Assembly (NCBI GenBank): GCA_021740915.1
Contig: JAIOYW010000003.1
Span: 124,001-188,000 of the forward strand
Source of the DNA: Ignavibacteriales bacterium
Lineage (GTDB): Bacteria; Bacteroidota; Ignavibacteria; Ignavibacteriales; Melioribacteraceae
Direction: 5' to 3'
Length of the DNA stretch: 64,000 nucleotides
In this document: positions 1 through 9,637 of the stretch, piece by piece
Layout: every line of letters begins with the position of its first letter
Numbering within the stretch: position 1 is the stretch's first letter
Translations under genes and position numbers: made by a program
Notes under the pieces: generated by a model
What the model was told of the DNA's origin: nothing
Seen by the model: the letters and a program-made list of their open reading frames with translations, nothing else
The model's database searches: none

Positions 1-4
1 TTCC

Positions 5-1930
5 TTGCCTCCCTTTAGAACCAACAGAATACTTTCGAGAATCAGGAACAGACATTTTGCCCTGCTGGATCTGTTAGTCTTTATCCTCTCCGTTTTTCTG
101 GCGATACTTATCCGCTACGATAACTTTAGATTTCTGCACGCTCACTTCAATGAGATTGTCACTGTTTTTTCTCTTTTCCTCGTTGTAAAATTTACGATCC
201 TTATAATATTTGGCATCTATCGTAGAATGTGGGTGTTTGCGGGCGTTGATGAACTTGCTCAATTATCAATTGCCGGAGGTGTTATTTTATTTGCTGAAAT
301 CATTCTATTAGCGGTGCTGGAAATACTTTTTGACAACAAATTTGCTGCCGTTCCAAATTCGCTTATTATTATCGATTCATTTGTTTCACTGGCTTTTATC
401 TCAGCGAGTCGATTCAGTATCCGATTATTAAAAAGGGCGCGTGAGCGGTTTTTGCTTCAGTCAGAGGGTGTCAGCGTTGTTATTGCTGGAGCCGGTAATG
501 CAGGCATACAGGTTGTATCCGAGATTCAGAAAAATCCTCGTTTAATGATGAATCCGGTCGGCTTTATCGATGACGATCTTTCAAAATTGAAACTTCAAAT
601 CCGTGGACTGCAGGTATTAGGTGACCGCAGATCACTTGTGCACGTGAAAAAGAACTATGGTGTAAAAAAAGTCATTGTCGCTATGCCGACAGCCCCGGGC
701 GATGTGATCCGCGATATTATTCAAAAATGTGATGAATTGCAGCTCGAAGTACTGACTCTGCCGGGAATCTCCGATCTGATAGGCGGGAAAGTGACTATAA
801 ATCGTCTTCGTAGTGTTAAAATTGAGGATTTGCTGCGTCGGGATGTGGTCGAGACTGATCTTGAGAGGATCAGACAGATGCTTAACGGCAAGGTTGTCCT
901 GATTACGGGCGCCGGGGGATCAATCGGCGCTGAACTCTGCAGGCAGGTGCTTACAGGTGTTCCGTCAAAAATTATTTTATTCGGGCATGGTGAGAATTCA
1001 GTTTTCGAAATTGAACAGGAATTGTTGTTAAGGATTAGCCGCCAGCAGACATATCAGAATCCCAAAACCGAAATAGTAAGTAAAATTGCTGATATTAAGA
1101 ATATTGCAACTCTTGAACTGATATTTAAAACATTCCGTCCTGCTTATGTATTTCATGCAGCCGCCCACAAACATGTGCCGCTCATGGAATCAAATCATCT
1201 TGAGGCAATCTGGAATAATGTCATCGGGACAAAAAATCTTATCGAAGCCTCCATTAAATATGATGCCGAAAAGTTTATTCTTATTTCGACAGACAAAGCT
1301 GTTAACCCGACGAGTATTATGGGAGGAAGCAAGAGGATTGCCGAGATGCTTACTCTTGCTGCAGCGCGGAAATACAAAAGGAAATTTGCTCTGGTGCGTT
1401 TCGGGAATGTGCTTGGCAGCCGGGGGAGTGTAATAAGAACATTTAGCACACAGTTGGAAAACGGGGGCCCTATTACAATTACGCATCCCGAAATAAAACG
1501 ATATTTTATGACAATCCCGGAAGCTGTAAAATTAGTGCTCGAATCGTTCTTTCTTTGCAATGGGGGTGAAGCATTTGTACTTGATATGGGAGAACCAGTA
1601 AAAATAGTTGACCTTGCGAAAGATATGATCAGGCTGGCTGGTTTACAGGAAGATAGTGATATCCGGATTCAGTTCACGGGTCTCCGTCCTGGTGAAAAAT
1701 TGTTTGAAGAACTTTTTAACGATGGCGAGAATTATTCAAAAACTTCACACCAGAAGATTCTTATTGCACAAAATGCCAGTGAGTTCGTTCATGAACAACT
1801 TATTAGCTGGGTGCAGAGGTTTGAAAATTATTCTCCCAACTGGACACATGCCGAATTGGTAAATGCGATAAGAGAAATAATTCCGGAATTTGCGAATGAA
1901 ACGCATTTAAGGGAAAATAACCCTAAGTAA
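5..1930 (+). CDS. CapD/FlaA1-type membrane nucleotide-sugar 4,6-dehydratase/epimerase
   Basis: Polysaccharide biosynthesis enzyme acting on a UDP- or other NDP-amino sugar, anchored in the inner membrane. The first ~145 residues hold about four hydrophobic helices. A first Rossmann-like region (CoA-binding-like) starts at about residue 158 (AGAGNAG). The catalytic SDR domain starts at about 295 with TGAGGSIG (301-308). The active-site stretch STDKAVNP (428-435) is followed by Met439 and Lys443, the M-x-x-x-K variant of the usual YxxxK that is known in WbpM/PglF/FlaA1 dehydratases. The start used is a TTG only 4 bases from the window edge. The length (641 aa) matches the family, but the true start may lie upstream. 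It heads the polysaccharide group at 1-6.5 kb. The family assignment is secure; the exact sugar substrate cannot be read from the sequence. Confidence 0.88.
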   Translation: MPPFRTNRILSRIRNRHFALLDLLVFILSVFLAILIRYDNFRFLHAHFNEIVTVFSLFLVVKFTILIIFGIYRRMWVFAGVDELAQLSIAGGVILFAEIILLAVLEILFDNKFAAVPNSLIIIDSFVSLAFISASRFSIRLLKRARERFLLQSEGVSVVIAGAGNAGIQVVSEIQKNPRLMMNPVGFIDDDLSKLKLQIRGLQVLGDRRSLVHVKKNYGVKKVIVAMPTAPGDVIRDIIQKCDELQLEVLTLPGISDLIGGKVTINRLRSVKIEDLLRRDVVETDLERIRQMLNGKVVLITGAGGSIGAELCRQVLTGVPSKIILFGHGENSVFEIEQELLLRISRQQTYQNPKTEIVSKIADIKNIATLELIFKTFRPAYVFHAAAHKHVPLMESNHLEAIWNNVIGTKNLIEASIKYDAEKFILISTDKAVNPTSIMGGSKRIAEMLTLAAARKYKRKFALVRFGNVLGSRGSVIRTFSTQLENGGPITITHPEIKRYFMTIPEAVKLVLESFFLCNGGEAFVLDMGEPVKIVDLAKDMIRLAGLQEDSDIRIQFTGLRPGEKLFEELFNDGENYSKTSHQKILIAQNASEFVHEQLISWVQRFENYSPNWTHAELVNAIREIIPEFANETHLRENNPK

Positions 1931-1972
1931 GTTTAGAATTGCAAAACCATGGAATATTCTTTCTTTATTGTT

Positions 1973-2761
1973 TTAACGGGTTCTGCTAATTATCATACCC
2001 CACAAAATACCAGCTGCTTCCTGTAAAACATTGTCGATAAGTATTGATTTATGCCAGGAAGGCTCCCACCCGGATCCGGGATTTTCCGGATCTTCCATAT
2101 ACAAATAATCACACGGCGCCGGAATCGTATTCACTCCATAACTTTTAAACCAGTATTGCGCTCTTCTCATGTGGAAAGCGCTTGTTACAAGAACAATTGT
2201 ACCTTCTGAATTATTGTTCATTGATGATTTATTAAATCTTATTGAGTAAGCTTCGGCTTCACCTCGCGTATTCAGGGTGTTCGAAAGTCTTAGAGTATCT
2301 TTGGGTGATACTCCTAAGGTTACTGCCGCATCGGCGACTGCCTCTGCCTGAGAACGGTCTGTATTGATTGCAGCCCCGGAAGTAATTATTTTTGCTCCTT
2401 CAATTGATTTATAGATTCGGATCGCTTCCATCAGACGTAAAGAAACGCTTCTGCCTAATTGTGAAAGTGTCGGGAAAACCGGATTATTTGTATAACCAGC
2501 CCCCAGGACTATGATATGCAGGTTTTTAGTGTCTGTACTTACTGAATTGATATCAAATGGTGGATATTCCTTTTCCCACCATTCTGAAATCAGAATCGGC
2601 AGAGGTGAGATAAAAACAATAAAGATGAGCGGAAGCAGGATCGATAAGAGAATCAGTCTTAGTCTTCGATTTTTATGGAATAACCAGAGAGAAAAAAATA
2701 AGATCAGAAATAATATCTGAATGCTGATAAGATATTTTAATATCTCAGTTATTATGGACAT
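1973..2761 (-). CDS. DUF218 (YdcF/ElyC/SanA-like) membrane protein
   Basis: Two hydrophobic segments (about residues 8-28 and 35-58) are followed by a periplasmic or cytosolic DUF218 domain. Family marks are VLGAG (85-89), the SGA...QAEA stretch, TRGEAEA, and the late TSAFHMRRA motif with its conserved His and Arg. E. coli relatives (ElyC, SanA, YdcF) are linked to envelope integrity and peptidoglycan or lipid-carrier metabolism, but the reaction is not settled. It is on the opposite strand between two polysaccharide genes, so it is not co-transcribed with them. Its position is consistent with an envelope role, which is inference. Length 262 aa is normal for membrane-anchored members. Confidence 0.8.
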   Translation of the reverse strand: MSIITEILKYLISIQILFLILFFSLWLFHKNRRLRLILLSILLPLIFIVFISPLPILISEWWEKEYPPFDINSVSTDTKNLHIIVLGAGYTNNPVFPTLSQLGRSVSLRLMEAIRIYKSIEGAKIITSGAAINTDRSQAEAVADAAVTLGVSPKDTLRLSNTLNTRGEAEAYSIRFNKSSMNNNSEGTIVLVTSAFHMRRAQYWFKSYGVNTIPAPCDYLYMEDPENPGSGWEPSWHKSILIDNVLQEAAGILWGMIISRTR

Positions 2762-2833
2762 TATTTTTCACAATTTAATTAAGTTAGAGACAATAAATTT
2801 TATATCAATCAAAATATTTTAAAGCGATAAAAA

Positions 2834-4018
2834 TTGCTAAATAAAGATACTATAAAGAATTCAAGGAATTCCGAATTTCTTACTAAAACCATGATCATCG
2901 GTTTTGCGACTTTCCTTTCAAAAGCCTTTGTTCTTGTTCTGCCATTTTTACTGATACCTGTTGAATATAATGAATTTAACACAATTTATTATCCGCTGTC
3001 ACTTATAATTATAATCGCGGGTTTTGGTTTTGAATTTTCTTATCCGCATTGCAATATTTCGCTTCTAAAATTATTAACTGCCGTTACAGTAAATGTTACA
3101 ATCGTCGCATCAGCGTTGATTCTTACGGGTGTTCTCAATACTGATCCGGTAACAGTGATCCTGATAATTCTTGCTGCCGTTGCCGGAATATCTGTTAGTG
3201 TTACATCCTTCCATATGCTCTTTCACGGCAACATAAAGTCTTATGGTATTCTTCAGATTACATTCCATGGCGTTATTATTGTTCTATTTCCAGTAATCAA
3301 TCAGTTTGAAGGCTCACCATTTTTTTTCTATGTCCTCTTAAAAACTGCAGCAGCTTTGATAGTATTTTTATTGATCAAAAATAATTTGAAAAGGCGCGGT
3401 AATGAGATTCTAAAACTTTATACTTTCGGTTTTAATGCAATGGTTATTAACGGACTATTTACCGTAATCTTAAGTATTAATCATATTCTTGCCGTTAAAT
3501 TATTCAGTGTGGATTCCGGAAATAATATTATCCTCTCATGGATATTTGCGATTCCTCTGTTATATCTTAGCGGTATTTTCGAAAAAGTATTGTATAACAG
3601 CAATGATCTTAGAGAAAAGATCATAAACTGGTCAACTTGGAATCTATCCCTGATGATATTTTATACACTTGGGCTTGTTGTATTTATGAACTGGTTCGGG
3701 AATTTTCTGCCTGCTTCTGCCGATACGACTCTTCTTGCCAGATTTATCCCGGTCATTTTACCGGCGATATTTCTCTATTCAATATTTAATGCCTTATTAA
3801 ATGCCTATGTATTCAGAACTCTTGATTATAAATATCAGAGCAGGATAGTTGCCGGTTATTTAGGAATACTTTTAATATTTTTATCTCTGGCAATTTTAAT
3901 GGGGAATAAAATAATTTTAATCAGCGAGATTGAATTAACAATATTCAGCACCATTGCGATAATGCTTTCTATTCTGGTGAAGTCAGTTTTTTCCATTCAA
4001 TACTTCAGAAAGAATTAA
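2834..4018 (+). CDS. Wzx-like polysaccharide flippase / multi-spanning membrane protein
   Basis: A 394-residue, almost wholly hydrophobic protein with roughly ten to twelve membrane segments and short charged loops. It resembles the MOP-superfamily oligosaccharide flippases by composition, size and genomic setting, although I see no diagnostic motif. The start shown is TTG at 2834; the first hydrophobic helix begins at about residue 20 (TMIIGFATFLSKAF), which resembles the start of Wzx proteins. Its stop is one base before the start of the polymerase/ligase gene, so the two are almost certainly co-transcribed. The inferred job is moving lipid-linked glycan units across the inner membrane. An alternative is another polytopic envelope protein. 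Confidence 0.6.
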   Translation: MLNKDTIKNSRNSEFLTKTMIIGFATFLSKAFVLVLPFLLIPVEYNEFNTIYYPLSLIIIIAGFGFEFSYPHCNISLLKLLTAVTVNVTIVASALILTGVLNTDPVTVILIILAAVAGISVSVTSFHMLFHGNIKSYGILQITFHGVIIVLFPVINQFEGSPFFFYVLLKTAAALIVFLLIKNNLKRRGNEILKLYTFGFNAMVINGLFTVILSINHILAVKLFSVDSGNNIILSWIFAIPLLYLSGIFEKVLYNSNDLREKIINWSTWNLSLMIFYTLGLVVFMNWFGNFLPASADTTLLARFIPVILPAIFLYSIFNALLNAYVFRTLDYKYQSRIVAGYLGILLIFLSLAILMGNKIILISEIELTIFSTIAIMLSILVKSVFSIQYFRKN

Positions 4019-4019
4019 T

Positions 4020-5288
4020 ATGCTTTCAATTATTGACCGAAAAAAAAGATACCTGCTTCCGACGTTTTTACTTTTTTCAGTCATGAATTCTGTTCCTCAG
4101 TTTAAGCTGTTACATTATTTTGCGCCTTTGCTTGGAATCCTTATACTTTATTTATTTCGTGCCGATCTGAAAGAAGCGTTTTCTAAAAATCGCGCATATT
4201 CTATTTTTTTACTGCTTCCATTTTTTGCGATTCTGTCTTCATTTTGGTCACCAGATTGGTTTATGTCTTTCTCGAGAGGGGTGTTTTTACTTTTTATTAC
4301 AATTGCCGGGCTGTTATCAGGATTATTATCCTATAAATATTTACGGAAAAAGAACATTTTTTTACCTGTTAATATTGTTGTTATTATGCTTTCAATCATT
4401 TCTATACTTTTTGATGTCCCGGAAGGCAACTGGAAGCAGATCACTTTGCAGGCTTTCAGAGGATTTGCATTCCATCCTAATACACTTGGCGCATTGATAT
4501 TATTTTCTTTAAGTCCTCAATTAATATTCTGGTATGAATCAGGAAAAAAGATCCATCCTGTTGATATACAAATGAAAGATCAGACGGTCAATCTTCCTTC
4601 GAAATTAAGAAAAATACTATCAGGCCAAAGATTATATTTACTAGGGGCAGGTATTCTCATTTTATTAAATTTATTTGTTTTATCACTTTCATTCTCGAGG
4701 GCATCAATTCTTTCTTTATCGGTGCTTTTTTTTCTGCTGTTATGGAATTTTTATGTAAAAAAAATACTGCTTTTCGTATTAGCAGCACTTACTTTGTTTA
4801 TAGCTTTTTATTTTATATTGCCTCAGACAGCAGATTTTGTTTTGCAAAAATATTATTTTAAAGGAACCGATCAGATTCTTCACACGAGGCAAAAATTGTG
4901 GGAGGATTCATTCAAAGCCGCTGAAAATGGGGGTTTAATTGGTTTAGGGTTTGGTGTTTCCGACCCCACTATTCAAAATCCGATAGAATCTCATCCGGAG
5001 AGAGGAATCCGTGAAAAAGGCAACAGCACTCTTGCTGTAATTGAAGAAATCGGGATTATTGGTCTATCTCTTTTCTTTCTGCCTTTTTTGGGGCTTTTAA
5101 GAGAAATTTACAGAAAAGGCAAATTGGCTGATCTTGGAATTAGAATTAGTTTGTTTATTTTGGTGGCGTTTTTTATCCATTCTAATTTTGAAGGATGGTT
5201 TGTCGGGGTTGCATCATTTAATTTATTGTTTTTTTATGTAATCACAGGAATATTAATCGGCAGGGTAAGCGCAGAGCAGATCAGTTGA
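4020..5288 (+). CDS. O-antigen ligase/polymerase-like (Wzy/WaaL) membrane protein
   Basis: A polytopic protein (422 aa, about ten to twelve helices) with a large non-membrane stretch at about residues 275-345 (RQKLWEDSFKAAENGGLIGLG followed by SHPERGIREKGNSTL). This is the typical position of the periplasmic loop in the Wzy_C/O-antigen ligase family, where conserved Arg and His residues act. The arrangement 'helix-LWED-GLG-SHP-N-helix' is characteristic of that family. It starts 1 base after the flippase gene and is followed 49 bp later by a GT4 glycosyltransferase. The likely role is polymerising glycan repeats or ligating them to a lipid or protein acceptor; the sequence does not separate these two. 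Confidence 0.75.
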   Translation: MLSIIDRKKRYLLPTFLLFSVMNSVPQFKLLHYFAPLLGILILYLFRADLKEAFSKNRAYSIFLLLPFFAILSSFWSPDWFMSFSRGVFLLFITIAGLLSGLLSYKYLRKKNIFLPVNIVVIMLSIISILFDVPEGNWKQITLQAFRGFAFHPNTLGALILFSLSPQLIFWYESGKKIHPVDIQMKDQTVNLPSKLRKILSGQRLYLLGAGILILLNLFVLSLSFSRASILSLSVLFFLLLWNFYVKKILLFVLAALTLFIAFYFILPQTADFVLQKYYFKGTDQILHTRQKLWEDSFKAAENGGLIGLGFGVSDPTIQNPIESHPERGIREKGNSTLAVIEEIGIIGLSLFFLPFLGLLREIYRKGKLADLGIRISLFILVAFFIHSNFEGWFVGVASFNLLFFYVITGILIGRVSAEQIS

Positions 5289-5337
5289 TCGCATAACCGG
5301 GTACAAACAGGGTGCTGTTATTACTGATACTTTTTGT

Positions 5338-6474
5338 ATGAAAAATAAAACAATTCTCATTTTTGCCGGATATTATATTCCGGGATACCTTGCAGGGGGA
5401 GCTCTCAGGACAATCTCCAATATGGCAGCGCATCTTTCAGAGATATTTGTTCTGAAGATTATTGCACTTAACAGAGATTTTGATTCTCATTCATCATACC
5501 CCGGCATCAATACTAATATTTGGACAAAAACCACAGCCGGTGAGATCTTCTATACTGATCTTAAGGTTTCTTTCCGGCAGGAAATAAAGAAGCTGGATTT
5601 TGACATATATTATCTTAACAGCCTATTCAGTAAAAACTTCTCGATAAAAATTATTCTTTTGAGGAAGCTGGGACTAATACCCGGGAAGCCGGTGATTCTT
5701 GCTCCCAGGGGTGAAATTATGGCCGGGGCGCTGGCTGTAAAGAGCCTTAAAAAACGCATTTTTCTCACTTTGGTGAAATTTCTTCGATTGTATGATGATG
5801 TTGTCTGGCATGCTTCTAACGATCTTGAAGCACATTTTATCAGACGCGAATTTGGGGATCAGGTTAAAATAAAAACAGCAATGGATGTGCCCGATTTTTC
5901 CCTGCTCGAAAATCCTGCCTTTAGTAAAAAAAGTAAAGAGAGGGGTAAATTAAAAATCCTCTTTTTATCTGTTATTAACCCCAAGAAAAATCTCAGGTTT
6001 GTGATTGATGTTCTTAATCAGGTGAAAGGCGATTTTGAGCTTGATATTTTTGGACCGGTAAAAGAGCACTGGTATTTCGAGGACTGTATTTCCGCAATAC
6101 TGCCTGAAAAAAAGGATAGAATTAATTATCGGGGGCAGATTGAGCACTGCAGAATTGCCGAAATCTATCCATCGTATGATATATTTTTTTTCCCAACTCT
6201 GGGAGAAAATTTTGGTCACGTTGTTTTTGAAAGTCTCTCGCTGGGATGTCCCGTTCTTACCACAAATGAAGTGCCATGGACCGATCTCGAAAAGCACAAT
6301 GCAGGCTGGAATATCGATTTAGCCGACAAACAGGATTTTATTCACCTCCTCGAAAAATTAATTGATTGCGATTCTGATGATTTTTTAAAGAAGGTTTCCG
6401 GCTGCAGGGAATATACGGGAATGATGATCAATAAGGATCAGCTTCTTGAAGCAAATCGCCGGCTTTTTGAGTAG
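5338..6474 (+). CDS. GT4-family glycosyltransferase
   Basis: A retaining GT-B glycosyltransferase of group 1 (378 aa). The N-terminal domain opens with a Gly-rich loop (GYLAGGALRTI, about residues 18-28). The C-terminal nucleotide-sugar domain has LFLSVINPKKNLRFVIDVL at about 205 and the E-x7-E signature ENFGHVVFE near 286-294, followed by GCPVLTT. It probably adds one sugar to the polysaccharide built by the neighbouring genes. A strong intrinsic terminator (6561-6583) lies about 90 bases downstream and closes this transcription unit. Donor and acceptor cannot be told from sequence. Confidence 0.85.
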   Translation: MKNKTILIFAGYYIPGYLAGGALRTISNMAAHLSEIFVLKIIALNRDFDSHSSYPGINTNIWTKTTAGEIFYTDLKVSFRQEIKKLDFDIYYLNSLFSKNFSIKIILLRKLGLIPGKPVILAPRGEIMAGALAVKSLKKRIFLTLVKFLRLYDDVVWHASNDLEAHFIRREFGDQVKIKTAMDVPDFSLLENPAFSKKSKERGKLKILFLSVINPKKNLRFVIDVLNQVKGDFELDIFGPVKEHWYFEDCISAILPEKKDRINYRGQIEHCRIAEIYPSYDIFFFPTLGENFGHVVFESLSLGCPVLTTNEVPWTDLEKHNAGWNIDLADKQDFIHLLEKLIDCDSDDFLKKVSGCREYTGMMINKDQLLEANRRLFE

Positions 6475-6560
6475 CCGATAGTTTTCACTCAGGAAGATGC
6501 ACTTTTTTGATCTTCCGGAAATAATCAGAATTTAATACATCTGGTTTTCTTATTGGAATT

Positions 6561-6586
6561 AAGTCTCCTCCGGGAGACTTTTTAAT
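6561..6586 (+). terminator. Rho-independent terminator after the polysaccharide operon
   Basis: A perfect 8-bp stem (AAGTCTCC with GGAGACTT) closes a 4-base loop and runs straight into TTTTT and a further T-rich tract. It ends the plus-strand unit finishing with the GT4 gene at 6474. A second, U-poor hairpin (GGAAGAT/ATCTTCC, about 6492-6518) lies just upstream. Confidence 0.85.
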
Positions 6587-6688
6587 TTTAAACATTGGAA
6601 AATCGTTACTTATTTGTCTTCAAATAATGTAAATAAGACCGTAAATTGTAAGAGAAATATTTTTTTAGTAGTTCAGGGATTTGTTACT

Positions 6689-9616
6689 ATGAAAAAGACC
6701 ATTCTGTATGCAGGAGTTTATCTCTTTTTATTTCAGACTATGTTTTTTCAGAATCTGACAAAATATGTTGATCCATTCATCGGTACTGGCGGACACGGAC
6801 ACACTTTTCCCGGAGCGACTCTTCCTTTTGGAATGGTTCAGCTCAGCCCCGATACAGGCACTTTGGATTGGGACTGGTGTTCCGGCTTTCATGAATCCGA
6901 TTCGTCCGTGATCGGTTTCAGTCACACACATTTGAGCGGAACAGGCTGCGCAGATTACGGCGATATTCTTATTGTCCCGACCGCGGGTAAACTTAAATTT
7001 ACCCCCGGAAGTAAGAATAACCCTGACGAAGGATATCGGTCGCGTTTTAAGAAGGCTAACGAAAAAGCTTCACCGGGATACTACTCGGTAATTATGGACG
7101 ATTACAATATTTTTGCCGAATTGACCGCAACACTCCGCGCCGGATTTCATCGCTATACTTTTCCCGAAACCGGACAGGCAAATATTCTCATTGACCTTGA
7201 GCATGGCATATCCGACAGAACAACTGAAGCTTTTATCAAAATAGAAGGAAACTCAGTGCAGGGTTTCCGGCGTTCTTACGGCTGGGCAGCTGATCAGATT
7301 GTTTATTTCTATGCTGAATTTTCAAAAGAATTTTCCTCTTACGGCATTTACCGAAAAGGAGAGCCGGTTTCAGGGCTGAGAGAAGCAGACGGTACAGATT
7401 TGAAATCATACCTCACATTTTCAACCAGCGAAAATGAGCAAATCCTTGTGAAAGTTGGAATTTCCGCAGTCAACCTTGAAGGCGCAAAGAAAAATCTTCT
7501 AACTGAAATTCCGGGCTGGGATTTTGATCTTGTCCGTAAAAATGCAGAATCTGCCTGGGAAAAGGAACTTGGCAAAATTATCATCGAAACCAAAACAGAC
7601 TCCCTCAAAACAATATTCTATACATCGCTCTATCATACGATGATACATCCGAATATTTTTACCGATGTTGACGGGAAATATAGGGGAAGCGATAAAATTA
7701 TTTATGAATCAGACGGCAGTGATTATTACACAGTGTTTTCATTATGGGATACCTACAGATCTCTCCATCCGCTGTTTACAATTATTGAACCGGAGAAGAA
7801 TCTCGATTTTATCCGGACACTCATAAAAAAATACAGAGAGACAGGCATTCTTCCCGTTTGGGAACTTGCATCAAATGAAACCGGGACAATGATCGGATAT
7901 CATTCTATTCCTGTTATTGCCGATGCTTTTATGAAAGGATACCGGGATTTTGATTTTGCGACTGCCTTCGAAGCAATGAAACACAGCGCTGAAATGGATC
8001 ATCTCGGATTGAAAAGTTATAAAAAACTGGGCTATGTTGCCCGGGACCTTGAACATGAAGCCGTCTCGAAATCCCTCGAATATGCTTATGATGACTGGTG
8101 TATTGCAATGATGGCAAAGGAACTGGGGAAAGACAAAGAATATAACAGATACTCAAAAAGAGCGCTGAATTATGTAAATCTTTTTGACGGCAGTTCCGGA
8201 TTTATGCGCGGCAAGGATTCCGATGGCAACTGGCTTCCATCTTTTAATCCTTTCGAAGTCTCGAAAGATTATACGGAGGCAAATGCCTGGCAGTATGCTT
8301 TTTATGTCCCTCACGATCTGAAAGGGATGTCCGGCCTCCATGGTGGTAAAGAGAGGCTTATTGGTCTGCTCGATGAGATGTTTACTTCCGAATCAACGCT
8401 TGACGGGAAGATGCTGAGTGATATAACAGGACTTGTCGGGCAGTATGCACAGGGAAATGAACCAAGTCATCATATGGCATACCTTTATAGTTATCTTGGT
8501 GAACCTGCAAAAACACAAAAGTGGGTGAGATACATTCTGGATAATATGTTCACAACGCAGAGAGACGGAATACCCGGGAATGAGGATTGCGGTCAGATGT
8601 CCGCCTGGTACGTTTTCAGTTCGATGGGCTTTTATCCTGTCACTCCCGGAAGCAGCGAGTATATTCTGGGAACTGCAATTTTTGACAGGGTCACAATTAA
8701 TCTCCCTGAAGGAAAACAGTTTGTGGTCGAGGCAAACAATCCTTCGGTAGATAATTATTACGTAAGTGATTACTTACTGAATGGGAAAAAACTTGATCGT
8801 GCTTTTATTAATCATTCCGATATTGTTTCGGGAGCAGAACTGAGTTTTATTATGTCCTCAGAACCGCGGCGATTTGACATTAGTAAGCATCCTGTAAGTC
8901 TTTCTGAGACTGAGATTGTTTCGCCTCCGTATATACCGGATTACAAAGAGGATTTTGAGGTAAGCAGGGAAGTAAAATTGGAAACCCGCACGAAAGACGC
9001 AAGTATCTATTACCGCGATCCTTCGAATTCCTCCGGTGAAATGATGCTCTATTCATCGCCATTTACTATAGAAAAATCTGGTAATGTAAGCGCTGTTGCA
9101 GTTAAGAATGGGGATAATAAGAGCGTACCCGGGCAGTATAAATTCTTCCTCCTGGAATATCTGGACGGCTCTGAACTTGACGCACCTGAGAATGGAGTTA
9201 ATTTTGCATATTATGAAGGCGACTTCCGCAGTGTGGAAGATATAAAAAAGGCTGTTCCGAAGACAACAGGTATTCTTAGCGGGATTTCTCTTAAACCTGC
9301 CTCAATTGAACATGCTTTCGGTTTTATTTATAATTTTTACTTTTACGCCGAAAATGACGGAATTTACAGATTTTATACACTTTCCGATGACGGTTCGGCA
9401 TTATTCCTCGGCGATCGTATGATTGTCGATAACGATGGTCCTCACAGCGCTAACGAAGAATCGGGAGTTGTGGCTTTGAAAAAAGGATACCACCGCATGA
9501 CATTGCTTTATTTTGAAGGCTATGTGGATAATGTTCTCAAATTCTCTTTCGAAGGACCCGATCAGGTGAAAAGGGAGATGGAACCAAAATATCTTTTCCT
9601 TGCAAAAAAGGAGTGA
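6689..9616 (+). CDS. Secreted GH92 alpha-mannosidase with chitobiase-like and PA14 C-terminal domains
   Basis: A GH92-family exo-alpha-mannosidase (calcium-dependent, mainly alpha-1,2), about 975 aa. The ATG at 6689 is preferred over an upstream in-frame TTG at 6614 because it places a signal peptide at the N-terminus (MKKTILYAGVYLFLF). The domain begins at once with YVDPFIGTGG and HTFPGATLPFGMVQLSP, then SGTGCADYGD. Later family marks are GNEPSHHMAYLYSYLG and GNEDCGQMSAWYVFSSMGFY, which carry the acid/base and Ca-binding residues. A chitobiase-type C-terminal module (about 775-830) and a PA14 domain (about 845-960, SDDGSALFLGDRMIVDNDG) follow. It sits alone between glycosyltransferase islands and probably trims mannose-bearing glycans outside the cytoplasm. 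The family call is very secure. Confidence 0.93.
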   Translation: MKKTILYAGVYLFLFQTMFFQNLTKYVDPFIGTGGHGHTFPGATLPFGMVQLSPDTGTLDWDWCSGFHESDSSVIGFSHTHLSGTGCADYGDILIVPTAGKLKFTPGSKNNPDEGYRSRFKKANEKASPGYYSVIMDDYNIFAELTATLRAGFHRYTFPETGQANILIDLEHGISDRTTEAFIKIEGNSVQGFRRSYGWAADQIVYFYAEFSKEFSSYGIYRKGEPVSGLREADGTDLKSYLTFSTSENEQILVKVGISAVNLEGAKKNLLTEIPGWDFDLVRKNAESAWEKELGKIIIETKTDSLKTIFYTSLYHTMIHPNIFTDVDGKYRGSDKIIYESDGSDYYTVFSLWDTYRSLHPLFTIIEPEKNLDFIRTLIKKYRETGILPVWELASNETGTMIGYHSIPVIADAFMKGYRDFDFATAFEAMKHSAEMDHLGLKSYKKLGYVARDLEHEAVSKSLEYAYDDWCIAMMAKELGKDKEYNRYSKRALNYVNLFDGSSGFMRGKDSDGNWLPSFNPFEVSKDYTEANAWQYAFYVPHDLKGMSGLHGGKERLIGLLDEMFTSESTLDGKMLSDITGLVGQYAQGNEPSHHMAYLYSYLGEPAKTQKWVRYILDNMFTTQRDGIPGNEDCGQMSAWYVFSSMGFYPVTPGSSEYILGTAIFDRVTINLPEGKQFVVEANNPSVDNYYVSDYLLNGKKLDRAFINHSDIVSGAELSFIMSSEPRRFDISKHPVSLSETEIVSPPYIPDYKEDFEVSREVKLETRTKDASIYYRDPSNSSGEMMLYSSPFTIEKSGNVSAVAVKNGDNKSVPGQYKFFLLEYLDGSELDAPENGVNFAYYEGDFRSVEDIKKAVPKTTGILSGISLKPASIEHAFGFIYNFYFYAENDGIYRFYTLSDDGSALFLGDRMIVDNDGPHSANEESGVVALKKGYHRMTLLYFEGYVDNVLKFSFEGPDQVKREMEPKYLFLAKKE

Positions 9617-9637
9617 CCAGGATATTTATTCTGGTCA
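9614..9637 (+). terminator. Hairpin at the GH92 stop codon, no U tract
   Basis: The stem TGACCAG/CTGGTCA begins in the stop codon and closes a 10-base loop. No T run follows, so it is a stem-loop at the 3' end rather than a proven intrinsic terminator. Confidence 0.4.
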
